Notes under the pieces: model-generated
Seen by the model: only the letters and a program-made list of their open reading frames with translations
Databases searched by the model: none
What the model was told of the DNA's origin: nothing
Part shown: positions 22,772 to 32,500 of the stretch, in pieces
Position numbering within the stretch: position 1 is the stretch's first letter
Layout of the letters: each line of letters opens with the position of its first letter
NCBI RefSeq assembly: GCF_019890725.1
Contig: NZ_JAINZZ010000003.1
Coordinates: 186,001-250,000, forward strand
Length of the DNA: 64,000 bases
Reading direction: 5' to 3'
From: Actinacidiphila acidipaludis
GTDB taxonomy: Bacteria > Actinomycetota > Actinomycetes > Streptomycetales > Streptomycetaceae
Program-made: the position numbers and the translations under genes

Positions 22772-23872
22772 TTGTCCAGACAGCGGATCGTCGCGTTACT
22801 GGCCGCACTCGTGGCCGTCGTGGGCCTCGCGGTCCTGATCCCGATGGCCTCCACCGCCTCGGCGGCCACCTGCGCCGCGGCGTGGAACTCCTCCTCGGTG
22901 TACACCGGCGGCATGGCCGCCTCGTACAACGGCCACAACTGGTCGGCGAAGTGGTGGACGCAGGGCGAGACGCCCGGCAACGCCGACGTCTGGGCCGACC
23001 AGGGCGCCTGCGGCGGCTCCTCCGGCGGCAGCGGCGGCACCACCGGCGGGTCCGGCGGCTGCAGCTACCCGGCCTGGGTCGCGGGCCGTTCGTACGTCAC
23101 CGGCGACATCGTGCAGTACACCAACGGCAACGACTACATCGCCACGCACGACAACCCGGGCTACGACCCGACGATCAGCACCTGGTACTGGAGCCCGTAC
23201 ACCTGCTCCGGCAGCGGCGGCACCACCGGCGGCACCACGCCGCCGCCCAGCGGCGGATTCGTGGTCACCGAGGCGCAGTTCAACCAGATGTTCCCGAACC
23301 GGAACTCCTTCTACACCTACAGCGGCCTGACCGCCGCGCTCAGCGCCTACCCCGGCTTCGCCACCACCGGGAGCGACACGGTCAAGAAGCAGGAGGCCGC
23401 GGCGTTCCTGGCCAACGTGGCCCACGAGACCGGCGGCCTGGTCTACGTCGTCGAGCAGAACACCGCGAACTACTCGCACTACTGCGACACGACCCAGCCC
23501 TACGGCTGCCCGGCCGGGCAGTCCGCGTACTACGGCCGCGGGCCCATCCAGCTGAGCTGGAACTTCAACTACAAGGCGGCGGGCGACGCCCTCGGCATCG
23601 ACCTGCTCGACAACCCGAACCTCGTCCAGACCGACGCGGCCGTCGCCTGGAAGACCGGCCTCTGGTACTGGGACACCCAGTCCGGCCCGGGGACCATGAC
23701 CCCGCACAACGCCATGGTCAACGGCGCCGGGTTCGGCGAGACCATCCGCAGCATCAACGGCAGCATCGAGTGCAACGGCGGCAACCCCGCCGAGGTCCAG
23801 GACCGGGTCAACGACTACCTGTCCTTCACCTCCATCCTCGGCGTCCCGGCAGGCGGCAACCTCTCCTGCTGA
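22772..23872 (+). CDS. Secreted family 19 chitinase with two chitin-binding modules and a TTA codon
   Basis: A 366-residue exported endochitinase. After a signal peptide ending ASTASA come two CBM5/12-type modules (about residues 32-75, AWNSSSVYTGGMAASYNG; and about 90-140, PAWVAGRSYVTGDIVQYTNGN), a Gly/Thr/Pro linker and a GH19 catalytic domain from about 158, with the catalytic acid in AHETGG and the family segment YYGRGPIQLSWNFNY. Translation starts at TTG 22772, 7 nt after AAGGAG. Codon 9 (22796-22798) is TTA, so translation needs the bldA tRNA also encoded in this window. A DasR-like operator overlaps the promoter. It degrades chitin outside the cell, tied by sequence to both amino-sugar and developmental control. 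Two binding modules are unusual for streptomycete GH19 enzymes, which often have one. Confidence 0.93.
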   Translation: MSRQRIVALLAALVAVVGLAVLIPMASTASAATCAAAWNSSSVYTGGMAASYNGHNWSAKWWTQGETPGNADVWADQGACGGSSGGSGGTTGGSGGCSYPAWVAGRSYVTGDIVQYTNGNDYIATHDNPGYDPTISTWYWSPYTCSGSGGTTGGTTPPPSGGFVVTEAQFNQMFPNRNSFYTYSGLTAALSAYPGFATTGSDTVKKQEAAAFLANVAHETGGLVYVVEQNTANYSHYCDTTQPYGCPAGQSAYYGRGPIQLSWNFNYKAAGDALGIDLLDNPNLVQTDAAVAWKTGLWYWDTQSGPGTMTPHNAMVNGAGFGETIRSINGSIECNGGNPAEVQDRVNDYLSFTSILGVPAGGNLSC

Positions 23873-23954
23873 CCCCGCCCGGCGGGCCGTCGCCCGTCGG
23901 CACGCCGTGACGGTCCCCGTGACGCGCCCCGTCCCCCCACCGGGCGGGGCGCGT

Positions 23955-23960
23955 TAGGGT
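23955..23960 (+). promoter_or_regulatory. -10 element, leaderless type
   Basis: TAGGGT lies 6 nt before the GTG at 23967, with no ribosome-binding site between. Confidence 0.45.
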
Positions 23961-23966
23961 GCCGGG

Positions 23967-24914
23967 GTGACGATCACCGCAGCGGGTACCGCCGTCCGTC
24001 CGCTCGCACCGGGCCGGCGCGCCCGGCTCCTCGTCGGCGACATCGACGGCGGCACGCCCCGGCTGGTCCACGAGACGACGGGCAGCGCCCTGGAGGCGCC
24101 CAACTGGTCGCCCGACGGCCGCTGGCTGGTGTTCAACCAGGACGGGCTGCTGCTGCGGATCGCCGCCGACGCCGAGCCCGGCCGCGGCCCGGGCCCCGAG
24201 GTCATCCCCACCGGCGCCGTCACCGACGCGAACAACGACCACGTCATCTCGCCCGACGGCCGCACGATCTACCTGTCCGCGGGCGACGGCCACATCCACG
24301 CCGTGCCCTTCGAGGGCGGCGAGCCGACGCGCGTCACCAACCTCCCCGCGCCCGGCGACGGCAAGGCCCACCCGTTCCGGCACTTCCTGCACGGCGTCTC
24401 ACCCGACGGGCTGACCCTGGCCTACGTGGGCGTCGAGCCGTACGGCGGCGACGACTGGGGATACCGCAACATCTACACCATCCCGGCGGCGGGCGGCCCG
24501 GACACCCGGCTGACCGACACCCGTTCCCCCGCCGACGGGCCGGAGTTCAGCCCGGACGGCGCCTGGATCTACTTCAACTCCGAGTACGGCGCGACGATCC
24601 CGGGGCACGCGCAGATCTTCCGGATGCGGCCGGACGGCAGCGAACTGGGCTGCCTCACCGACGACGACCGGGTCAACTGGTTCCCGCACCTGTCGCCCGA
24701 CGGCCGCCACCTGCTCTACCTGAGTTTCCCGCCCGGCACCGAGGGGCATCCCGCCGACCGCGAGGTGATCCTGCGGCTGGTGGACCCCGACGGCGGTCTC
24801 CCGCGCGACGTGCTCGCCGTGTTCGGCGGCCAGGGCACCCTCAACGTCAACAGCTGGGCGCCCGACAGCCGCCGGTTCGCGTACGTGGACTACCCGGAGG
24901 ACGACGGCGAGTAG
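23967..24914 (+). CDS. TolB-like WD40/PD40 beta-propeller protein
   Basis: A 315-residue protein made of repeated PD40 blades: SPDGRWLVFNQDG, SPDGRTIYLSAGDG, SPDGLTLAYVGVE, SPDGAWIYFNSEYG, SPDGRHLLYLSFP and a final PDSRRFAYVDYPE. There is no signal peptide, so it is predicted cytoplasmic, unlike true TolB. Proteins like this are common in actinobacteria without a tested function; a sugar-active or protein-binding role has been suggested for relatives. The GTG at 23967 is chosen from the leaderless -10 box. It stands alone between the chitinase and DUF2079 genes. Confidence 0.85.
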   Translation: MTITAAGTAVRPLAPGRRARLLVGDIDGGTPRLVHETTGSALEAPNWSPDGRWLVFNQDGLLLRIAADAEPGRGPGPEVIPTGAVTDANNDHVISPDGRTIYLSAGDGHIHAVPFEGGEPTRVTNLPAPGDGKAHPFRHFLHGVSPDGLTLAYVGVEPYGGDDWGYRNIYTIPAAGGPDTRLTDTRSPADGPEFSPDGAWIYFNSEYGATIPGHAQIFRMRPDGSELGCLTDDDRVNWFPHLSPDGRHLLYLSFPPGTEGHPADREVILRLVDPDGGLPRDVLAVFGGQGTLNVNSWAPDSRRFAYVDYPEDDGE

Positions 24915-24968
24915 CCGGTGCACGGCGTGTACCCGGTGCACGGCGTGTACCCGGTGGACGGCGCGGCC
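24915..24968. repeat. Three 18-bp tandem repeats after the propeller gene
   Basis: Units 24915-24932 and 24933-24950 are identical (CCGGTGCACGGCGTGTAC) and 24951-24968 is diverged. They follow the stop codon at once and lie between two convergent genes. No hairpin-type terminator is seen here, so they may form alternative structures instead. Confidence 0.6.
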
Positions 24969-25000
24969 GCTGGGTTCGGCGGCCCGCGCCGCCCTCCGGG

Positions 25001-26656
25001 TCAGTCGCGGCGCATGATCACGTAGCCCTCGGAGTTCGCGATGACCGAGTACGTCACCCCGGGGTGGAGCTGCGTGGCGTAGACGGCCGGATCCGGCACC
25101 CACCCGTCCGAGTCGTCGAACGCGATGTACTGCGGCACCACCCCGGGGGTGTCGCCGATCCAGTACACGGTGGTGCGGTGCACGAGCCGGCTGATCGGCC
25201 CGACGTTGGCCTCCACGGTCGCGCCGTCCGGGATCTGGTCGAGCAGCCTCTCGACGGCCTTGGTGTGCGCGTCGACCTTGTACGTCTGCCCGTGCGACAG
25301 CGTGGCCAGCGGCAGGGTCAGGGTCAGCGCGAGGGCCGCGCCCGCCACGGCGGCCGGGGCTCCGGAGGCGTACGAGCGCAGCCACGGCATCCGGCTGCGG
25401 CGGGACCTGTCGGCGGCGTCGACCAGGGCGAGGAAGACCACCGGCATCAGCACCGCGCTGTAGTGCCAGTCGGTGCCCCAGTAGTGGTCGTCGTGCGAGA
25501 CGAACCGCCAGCCGAGGGTGGGGAGCGCGGCGAGGAACAACGGCGAGCGCAGGGCCAGCAGGCCGCTGGTGGGCAGTAGGATCCACAGCAGCGTGTGGAC
25601 GGCGGTGCCGAACGGGATGTGGCCGGGCATCGGGGCGCCGTGGCCGTTCAGCTTGTTCCAGTAGTCGTAGCCCCCGGTCTTGTTGAAGGCCGGGATGATC
25701 ACGCCGAAGGCCAGGGCGGAGGCCGCGACGCCGAAGGCCGCGACGCCGATGGCCCACGGGCCGAAGCGCTGGCCGTCGGACAGCGGCTCGTCGGTGTCGG
25801 TGTCGGGGTAGGTATCGGAGTCGGCGTCGGCGTCGGAGTCGGCACCGTCGGCGTCATGGACGTCATGGACGTCATGGACGTCATGGACATCATGGGCGTC
25901 ACGGGCGTCGTCGGGACCGGGGGCCGGCTCCGGGGCGGGCTCCTGCCGGGTGCGCCACCACACGATCACCCCGATCGCGGCGGCCGTGACCCCCATGTCC
26001 TCCTTGACCAGGACCAGCGGTACCGCCCACCACAGGGCGGCGGTCCACCTCTTGCGCAGCACCGCCTCCAGGGACAAGGCCAGCAGCGGCATCGCGAAGG
26101 CGATCTCGTGGAAGTCGAACTCGACCGCCTTCTGCACGCCCCAGGACAGCGCGTAGGCGGTGCCGATCGCCAGCCCGCGCCCGCGGCCCAGCACGTACGC
26201 GGCACCGCGGGTGACCGGGATGATCGAGAGCGCGAAGAGCACGGCCTGCGCGGCCAGCAGCGTCACCGGGCTCGGGAAGACGCGGTAGAAGGGCGCGATC
26301 AGCGCGGTGATCGGGCTGAAGTGGTCGCCGAGGATGTTGAATCCGGGGCCCTTGAGGTCGGCGACCGGTGCGTGCAGGTGGGCGTAGGACTTGACCGCCT
26401 GCTCGAAGATGCCCAGGTCCCAGGACATCGTCAGCATCCGCCGGTAGCGGGTGACCGACAGCAGCAGGTAGCCCACGAAGAAGACGACGGCCAGCAGGTA
26501 CGGGTCCAGGCGGGCGCCCGGCGGGCGGAGCCGCGTTCCGTGGCCGGCCGGTGACTGCTCGGCGCCGGCGCCGGCGGGCGCCGAGTCGCGGGCGGAGGTG
26601 CTCTCCGCGGCGGCCCGGGCGCCCTGCGCCGGTATGACGGCCTCGGCCCTGTCCAT
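25001..26656 (-). CDS. DUF2079 multi-pass membrane protein, copy 1
   Basis: A 551-residue integral membrane protein with about 12 hydrophobic segments, of the DUF2079 family that resembles GT-C-fold membrane glycosyltransferases. The family stretch SWDLGIFEQAVKSYA with acidic loop residues lies between the first two helices, and GDHFSPI and KEDMGV follow. An Asp/His-rich cytoplasmic-type insertion at about residues 265-310 contains four HDV repeats and then alternating Asp-Ser/Ala/Thr. The C-terminal domain (VEANVGPISRLVHRTTVYWIGD) is soluble. ATG at 26656 with GGGAGGA. A paralogue lies 212 bp upstream on the same strand. Substrate and role are unknown. Confidence 0.85.
   Translation of the reverse strand: MDRAEAVIPAQGARAAAESTSARDSAPAGAGAEQSPAGHGTRLRPPGARLDPYLLAVVFFVGYLLLSVTRYRRMLTMSWDLGIFEQAVKSYAHLHAPVADLKGPGFNILGDHFSPITALIAPFYRVFPSPVTLLAAQAVLFALSIIPVTRGAAYVLGRGRGLAIGTAYALSWGVQKAVEFDFHEIAFAMPLLALSLEAVLRKRWTAALWWAVPLVLVKEDMGVTAAAIGVIVWWRTRQEPAPEPAPGPDDARDAHDVHDVHDVHDVHDADGADSDADADSDTYPDTDTDEPLSDGQRFGPWAIGVAAFGVAASALAFGVIIPAFNKTGGYDYWNKLNGHGAPMPGHIPFGTAVHTLLWILLPTSGLLALRSPLFLAALPTLGWRFVSHDDHYWGTDWHYSAVLMPVVFLALVDAADRSRRSRMPWLRSYASGAPAAVAGAALALTLTLPLATLSHGQTYKVDAHTKAVERLLDQIPDGATVEANVGPISRLVHRTTVYWIGDTPGVVPQYIAFDDSDGWVPDPAVYATQLHPGVTYSVIANSEGYVIMRRD
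25786..25910 (-). repeat. Asp-rich coding microrepeats: 9-bp (HDV) and 6-bp (DT/DS/DA) units
   Basis: The plus strand shows GTCATGGAC repeated about four times next to a run of 6-bp GTCGG(A/T/C)-type units. In the minus-strand protein these read as HDVHDVHDVHD and an Asp-Ser/Ala/Thr run. Such tracts expand by slippage and should vary between strains. Confidence 0.75.
26339..26432. repeat. 94-bp identical block shared by the DUF2079 paralogues (copy 1)
   Basis: Bases 26339-26432 are identical to 28291-28384, although the genes around them have diverged. The block encodes the start of the signature region (MSWDLGIFEQAVKSYAHLH and following residues). Confidence 0.9.
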
Positions 26657-26868
26657 CGTTGTCCTCCCGTGGCATCGGGTCGGGGTCTGCCGGAAAAGAT
26701 ACGGGACGACGCTGTGCCGGCGGGACCCGTGGGACACCGCGGACCCGCGCCGGCGACGTGAACCGGCCGCGGGCGCCCCCCGCGCGGACGAGCACCGGGC
26801 GCGCGGGCGACCGTGCCCGGGCCGCCGCCCAGGCGTTCTCCAGGTCACCGGGGACGGCGTGCCCGGCG

Positions 26869-28560
26869 TCACACCCTGCGCAGGATCAGGCAGTTGTCGG
26901 CGCGGGCCACCAACGTCCAGCGGGAGCCCGGGTGCAGGGCCCGGGCGTGCCGCACCGGGTCGTCCAGCCAGTCCGTGGCGTCGCCCAGCGCGATGTACCG
27001 CGGGACCACGTCCCCGCTGCCGCCGATCCAGTAGACGGTGGTCCGGTGGACGAGGCGGCTCAGCGGGCCGACGTCGGACTCCACGGTGGCGCCGTCGGGG
27101 ATGCGGTCCAGCAGCCGCTCCACGGCCCGGGTGCGGGCGTCCACCCGGTAGGCGGCGGCGTGCGTCAGCCCGGCCAGCGGGAGCTGCACACTGAGGGCCA
27201 GCGCGGCGCCGGCCGCGGCGGCCGGCATCGCCGCGGCGTACCCGCGCAGGGGTCCTCGTGGCAGCCGCGGGCCGGGCGACGGCGACGGACGGGGAGCGGG
27301 CACACCGTGCTCGTGCGCGTCCCCATCCCCATCGCCGTCGCCGTTGCCGTCGTCACGAGCACCCGCCGCGGTGGCGTCGCGTCCCGGTCCGTCCTCGCCG
27401 GGGGCGTCCTCCACGCGCGAGCCCCCCGCGGCCGAGCCCCCCTCGCGCGGGACCCCCTCGTGCAGAACCCCCTCGCGCGTGCCGGACACGGGATGCGGGC
27501 CGCGGCGTTCGAGGGCGGCGATCGCGTCGACCAGGGCGAGGAAGACCACCGGCATCAGCACCGCGCTGTAGTGCCAGGCGGTGCCCCAGTTCTCCGGGTA
27601 GTGCGAGACGAACCGCCAGCCGAGGGTGGGCAGCGTCACGAGCAGCAGGGGCGAGCGCAGCGCCAGCAGCCCGCCGGCGGGCAGCAGCACCCACAGCAGG
27701 GTGCGGACCGCGGTGGCCGCCGGGATGTGCCCAGTGAGCGCCCCCTCGCCGTTGATGTGCGCGAACGCGTCGTAGCCGGGGCCGTGGAAGGCCGGGATCA
27801 GCCACCTGATCTCCCAGGCCGAGGCCGCGATCCCGAACGCCACCAGGGCCAGCGCGTAGGTGCCCGCCGTCCCGCCGCGGCGGGCCCGCCGCTCGTGCCG
27901 CGTACGGATCCGGACCAGCAGGCCGATCATGGCGGCGGTCGCCCCCAGGTCCTCCTTGACCAGGACCAGCGGCACCGCCCACCACAGCGCCGCGGCCCAC
28001 CTGCCGCGCAGCACCGACTCCAGGGAGAAGGCCAGCAGCGGTACCGCGAACGCGACCTCGTGGAAGTCGAAGTCCACCGCCCGCTGCACACCCCACGACA
28101 GCCCGTAGGCCGCGCCCACCGCCAGTCCCCGCCCGCGTCCGAGGAACCGCTGCGCGACGCGGGTGACCGGGACGACGGCGAGCGCGAACAGCAGCGCCTG
28201 GGCGACGAGCAGGGTGAGGGGCGTCGGGAAGACGCGGTAGAACGGCGCGATCAGCGCGGTGACCGGGCTGAAGTGGTCGCCGAGGACGTCGAATCCGGGG
28301 CCCTTGAGGTCGGCGACCGGTGCGTGCAGGTGGGCGTAGGACTTGACCGCCTGCTCGAAGATGCCCAGGTCCCAGGACATCGTCTGCATCCGCCGGTCGC
28401 GGCTGACCGACAGCGCCGCGTAGGCGCAGAAGAACGCCGACGCCAGCAGGCAGGGGTCGGGCCGGCCGGTGCGCGGGGCGGGCACGTCCCGGCCGGTGGC
28501 CACCACCGCCTGCGCCGGAATGGTGGTCTGCCCGTGGCGGACGGCTTCGGCTCGCTCCAT
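26869..28560 (-). CDS. DUF2079 multi-pass membrane protein, copy 2
   Basis: A 563-residue paralogue of the protein encoded at 25001-26656, alike from SWDLGIFEQAVKSYA through GDHFSPV, LVKEDLG and the C-terminal VESDVGPLSRLVHRTTVYWIGG. Here the low-complexity insertion is in a different loop (about residues 385-460) and ends in a GDGDGDGDAHEHG run. The ATG at 28560 is preferred over upstream starts because GAGGAAGAGGG precedes it. It reads in the same direction as copy 1 with a 308-bp interval to that gene's start (26657-26868 is gene-free and shows nothing named). Tandem duplication with local gene conversion fits the data. Function unknown. Confidence 0.85.
   Translation of the reverse strand: MERAEAVRHGQTTIPAQAVVATGRDVPAPRTGRPDPCLLASAFFCAYAALSVSRDRRMQTMSWDLGIFEQAVKSYAHLHAPVADLKGPGFDVLGDHFSPVTALIAPFYRVFPTPLTLLVAQALLFALAVVPVTRVAQRFLGRGRGLAVGAAYGLSWGVQRAVDFDFHEVAFAVPLLAFSLESVLRGRWAAALWWAVPLVLVKEDLGATAAMIGLLVRIRTRHERRARRGGTAGTYALALVAFGIAASAWEIRWLIPAFHGPGYDAFAHINGEGALTGHIPAATAVRTLLWVLLPAGGLLALRSPLLLVTLPTLGWRFVSHYPENWGTAWHYSAVLMPVVFLALVDAIAALERRGPHPVSGTREGVLHEGVPREGGSAAGGSRVEDAPGEDGPGRDATAAGARDDGNGDGDGDGDAHEHGVPAPRPSPSPGPRLPRGPLRGYAAAMPAAAAGAALALSVQLPLAGLTHAAAYRVDARTRAVERLLDRIPDGATVESDVGPLSRLVHRTTVYWIGGSGDVVPRYIALGDATDWLDDPVRHARALHPGSRWTLVARADNCLILRRV
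28291..28384. repeat. 94-bp identical block shared by the DUF2079 paralogues (copy 2)
   Basis: Identical to 26339-26432. Outside the block, the aligned bases differ every few nucleotides, which marks it as recently homogenised or strongly constrained. Confidence 0.9.
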
Positions 28561-28799
28561 GCGCGGCCCTCTTCCTCTCGGGTGTTCCCGCGTGCGGTCC
28601 GGCGCCTGCGCGGAGGCCGCCGGTACGGACGGTCTGGGTCGGATTGCTGGAGGTTTCATCGGTTCTGTGCGAAATTGCGCGTTCTGAAGATACGCGGTCA
28701 CCCCCTGTCGGACCGGTGATGCGCGCGCACCGTAGGCTCCCTGCCTCGACGGGCGGGCCGCCGGACACCGGTGGCCGCCGACTTCCTGGGAGGGTGGCC

Positions 28800-29321
28800 G
28801 TGAAGGCGTGGATCAGGGCGCACCGGCGCCTGCTGCTGATGGTGGGCGGGGGAGTGGCCGCGGCGGCCGCGGTGACGGCGATCGTGGTGGCCGTGGTCGG
28901 GCCCGGCGGGAGCGGGCGGCGCCAACTGCCACCGGCGCGCGCCCGGGTCTACACCGCGCAGCAGGCGTGCCTGCTCACCGGTGAGCGGGGGATCGCGGAC
29001 CCGGCGGCGGCGCCGGTGTGGGCCGGGATGCAGGAGGCGTCGGCCAGCACGCACGCGAAGGTCACCTATCTGGCCATGGCCGGCGAGCAGACGCCGGCCG
29101 CGGCGGGGCCGTACCTGTCCACGCTGGCGGCCCGGCAGTGCACGGTCGTGCTGACGGTCGGTGCGGCGCCGGACGGCGCCGCGGCCGGGGCCGGGGCGCG
29201 CTTCCCGCACACGCGGTTCGTCGTGGTCGGCGCGAGCGCCGGCGGGCCGTCGAACGTGACCGCGGTCAGCGGCACGAAGGAGGCGGTCGCCTCCGCGGTC
29301 GAGGCGGCACTCGCGAACTGA
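28800..29321 (+). CDS. Membrane-anchored protein with truncated BMP-like domain
   Basis: A 173-residue protein. A short basic N-terminus (VKAWIRAHRR) leads into one transmembrane helix, then an extracytoplasmic domain with QQACLLTGERGIADPAAAPVWAGMQ and TRFVVVGASAGG. The order ligand-like N-lobe, then TVVLTVG and RFVVVG strands, recalls the basic-membrane-protein (PnrA-like) substrate-binding fold but only about half of it is present. There is no linked transporter. The GTG at 28800 follows GGGAGGG; an upstream frame extension overlaps the DUF2079 promoter and is rejected. It reads divergently from DUF2079 copy 2 and towards the RHS gene. Function unknown. Confidence 0.7.
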   Translation: MKAWIRAHRRLLLMVGGGVAAAAAVTAIVVAVVGPGGSGRRQLPPARARVYTAQQACLLTGERGIADPAAAPVWAGMQEASASTHAKVTYLAMAGEQTPAAAGPYLSTLAARQCTVVLTVGAAPDGAAAGAGARFPHTRFVVVGASAGGPSNVTAVSGTKEAVASAVEAALAN

Positions 29322-29565
29322 TGAACCGTCAGGACTTTTGTGTGTGGGCGAACTGACGGGACGCCAGCGCATGTGACAGGGGTTCGTCAAGTGCCGCAAG
29401 TAAATTCTGTGCCTGTGTTCGGGCCGGACAATCGGCACAAGGGGCACGGTTGACCGTGGTCAGGCAAAGGATGTCTATAAATCTCTTGGGAGATCTTCTC
29501 CTGGGGTGACAGCGACGGGCAGGATCTGCGCGTTTTCTGTGTCGATCCTGTCTGGAGCCTGTGCC

Positions 29566-32500
29566 GTGCGCGCATCCTTCCGTCGTCGCTCACCGCGACG
29601 CACCGCCCTCCGTCGCCTGTGGCTGCGGTGCACGGCGATGCTGGCGTTCGTCGCCCTCGCGTTCATGCTGGCGACGGAGCAGGCAGCCGCCGACGGCTCC
29701 ACGCTGCCGGCGCTGTCGGTGCCCTCCCTGTCGTCGCTGACGGCCTGGCTGAAGCACCCGCACTGGAGCCGGGTCCCCGAGCAGACGGGCGGCACGGCGG
29801 CCGGCCGGAGCCACCGTGCGTCCGCGGCCTCCACCCGGTCGGGCAGCGGCGTCGGCCACCCGCCGGGCCACGCGCCGGGCGAGCTCGACGCGTACCACCC
29901 CTACGCCAAGTCGGTGAAGGCCGGGCGCAGTTCGGTGGTCGGAGGCTGGTCGGCGAAGACCAGCAAGCGGGACGCCGCCCACTCCGGGCGGACCGTCACG
30001 GTCTACGACAACGCCGACGGCTCGCACACCCGCCAGGTCTCCCTCGACGCCGTCAACTACCAGGACGCGCACGGCGACTGGCAGCCGATCGACACCCGGC
30101 TCAGCCGCGGGGCCGACGGCAGCCTGCACGAGCGCGCCAACTCCCTCGGCGTCGTCTTCGCCCAGCGCGCCGCCGATCCGCGCCTGGGTGTCCTGACCAC
30201 GGGCAGCGGGCAGTCGGTCGGCTACGCCCTGGGCGGCGCCGCCCCGGTGGCCGGCACCCTCGCCGCCGACGGCGCCGCGGTGACCTACCCGGGCGTGCTG
30301 CCGGGCACCGACCTGGTCGCCGCCGCCTCGCCGACCGGCGTCAAGGAGGCCGTGGTCCTGCACTCCGCGCAGGCCGGCAACACCTGGACCTTCCCGCTCT
30401 CCCTCAAGGGCCTCACGCCGTCCCTCGCCCGGGACGGCTCGATCGAACTGCGGGACGCCGCGGGCAGGATCGCCGCCCGGATCCCGCGCGCCTACGCCTA
30501 CGACTCCCGCGTCGACCGCCGCTCCGGCGACCCGACCACCACGTACGCCGTGCACTACGCGCTGGTCGACGACCACGGCACCACGGCGCTGAAGGTGACC
30601 CTCGACCCGTCCTGGCTGCACGACCCGGCCCGCGTCTTCCCGGTGACCGTCGACCCGACCATCACCGACGGCTGGACCACCACCTACGCCGAGTCCGGCA
30701 ACACCGGCGACCACTCCTTCGAGCAGACCGTCAAGGTCGGCTCCTACGACTCCGGCACCCACTCCGCCAACTCCTTCGTCAACCACTGGTACGGCGGCTG
30801 GGACGGCTCCAAGGTCACGGTCACCGCGGCCGACCTGCACCTGTTCGACACCTGGGCGTCCACCTGCACTGCCGAGCGCTTCGACGTCGCGCTGGTCACC
30901 AGCGCCTGGACGCCGACCGGCGTCACCACCTACCCCGGCCCGTCCAAGGGCTCGTCGATCGGCAACCTGACGCCGAGCGTCCCCGACGCCTGCGCCAACA
31001 CCGGCGCCGACCGCACGGTGGGCGACTGGGTCGACGTGCCGCTGACCGTCTCCGCCATCCAGGGCTGGGTGAACGGCACCACGCCCGACTACGGCCTGGC
31101 CGTCTACGCCGCGACCACCGACGCCCTGCACTGGAAGCAGTTCGGCTCGTTCAGCGACGCCTCCAAGGGCCCGTACCTGACGGTCACCTACACCGGCACG
31201 ACGCCGCCGCAGGTGTACCAGCAGTACCCGGACAACAACGCCGTCGAGTACACCACCACCCCCGAACTGACCGCGTGGTCCGGCGGCGCCAACTCGCAGG
31301 CCAACACCACCACCAAGTACGACTTCCAGGTCTACGACAACACCAACACCAAGGTCGCCGACTCCGGGCTGCTCGCCACCGGTGACTGGACGGTGCCGGC
31401 CGGCAAGCTCAAGTGGGGCCAGACCTACTCCTGGACGGTGCAGTCGTACGACGCGAGCCTGTACTCGGGCGCCACGTACTACGCGATGTCCATCCAGGTC
31501 CCGCAGCCGCTGGTGACCTCCGGCCTGTCGCAGAACAGCAGCGACCACGGCTTCGACCCGTCGATCGGGAACTACACGACCTCCGACACCGACGCGACGA
31601 TCTCGGTGGCCGGCCCCAGCCTGGACGTCGACCGCGACTACAACTCCCGTGACCCGCGGTGGACCGGCGCGTTCGGCGCCGGCTGGTCGAGCGTCTTCGA
31701 CGCCCGCGCCACCGAGCAGTACAACACCGCGGGCGCCGTCGTCGGCAACGTCGTCACCTACCCCGACGGCTCCCAGGTCGGCTTCGGCAAGAACGGCGAC
31801 GGCAGCTACTCGCCGCCGTCCGGCCGGTTCGCCACCTTCAAGGCCGTCACCGGCGGCTACACGCTGACCGACAAGAACGACACCGTCTACACCTTCACCC
31901 AGTCGCTCGGCTCCGGCGGCTACGGCATCACCTCCGTCACCGACGCCGACGGCCGCTCCGTCACCTTCACCTGGAGCGGCGGCCACATCACCACGATGAC
32001 GTCGGTCACCGCCGGCCGGGCCCTGCACCTGACCTGGCAGACCCCCTCCGGCGCGAGCGCCGCGCACGTCGCGACCGTCGTCACCGACCCGGTCGTGGCC
32101 ACCGACCCGAGCTCCGCGCTCACCTGGACCTACGGCTACACCGGCGACCAGCTCACCACCGTGTGCTCGCCGATCTCCACCACCCAGTGCACCACCTACG
32201 GCTACACCGCCGGCTCGCAGTACCAGAACGCCTCGCTCGACCTGGGCCCGCACGCCGCGTGGCCGATGTCCGAGGCCTCCGGCACCGCCGGCAAGGACGC
32301 CGTCCTGGCCAACCAGGGCACGGAGAACCTCACCTACAGCGGCGTCACCCTCGGGTCGGCCGCGGGCACCGGACCGCTCACCGGATCCACCGCGACCGCC
32401 GCCCTCTTCAACGGCACGAGCTCCTACGCGACCATGCCGTTCGACATGGGCAACGACACCGACTCCGGTGCCCTGTCCCTGTGGTTCAAGACCTCCGCCG

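Noticed and set aside
24915..24968. CRISPR-like repeats
   Set aside because: Adjacent 18-bp units with no spacers; simple tandem repeat. No CRISPR array or cas gene was seen anywhere in the window.
29450..29481. TTGACC...TATAAA promoter for the RHS gene
   Set aside because: The spacer is 20 bp, beyond the usual 17-19; possible but not supported enough to list.
29506..29565. Upstream GTG (29506) as RHS start
   Set aside because: No ribosome site precedes it, and the GTG at 29566 has GGAG at 8 nt and gives a proper signal peptide; kept only as an alternative.
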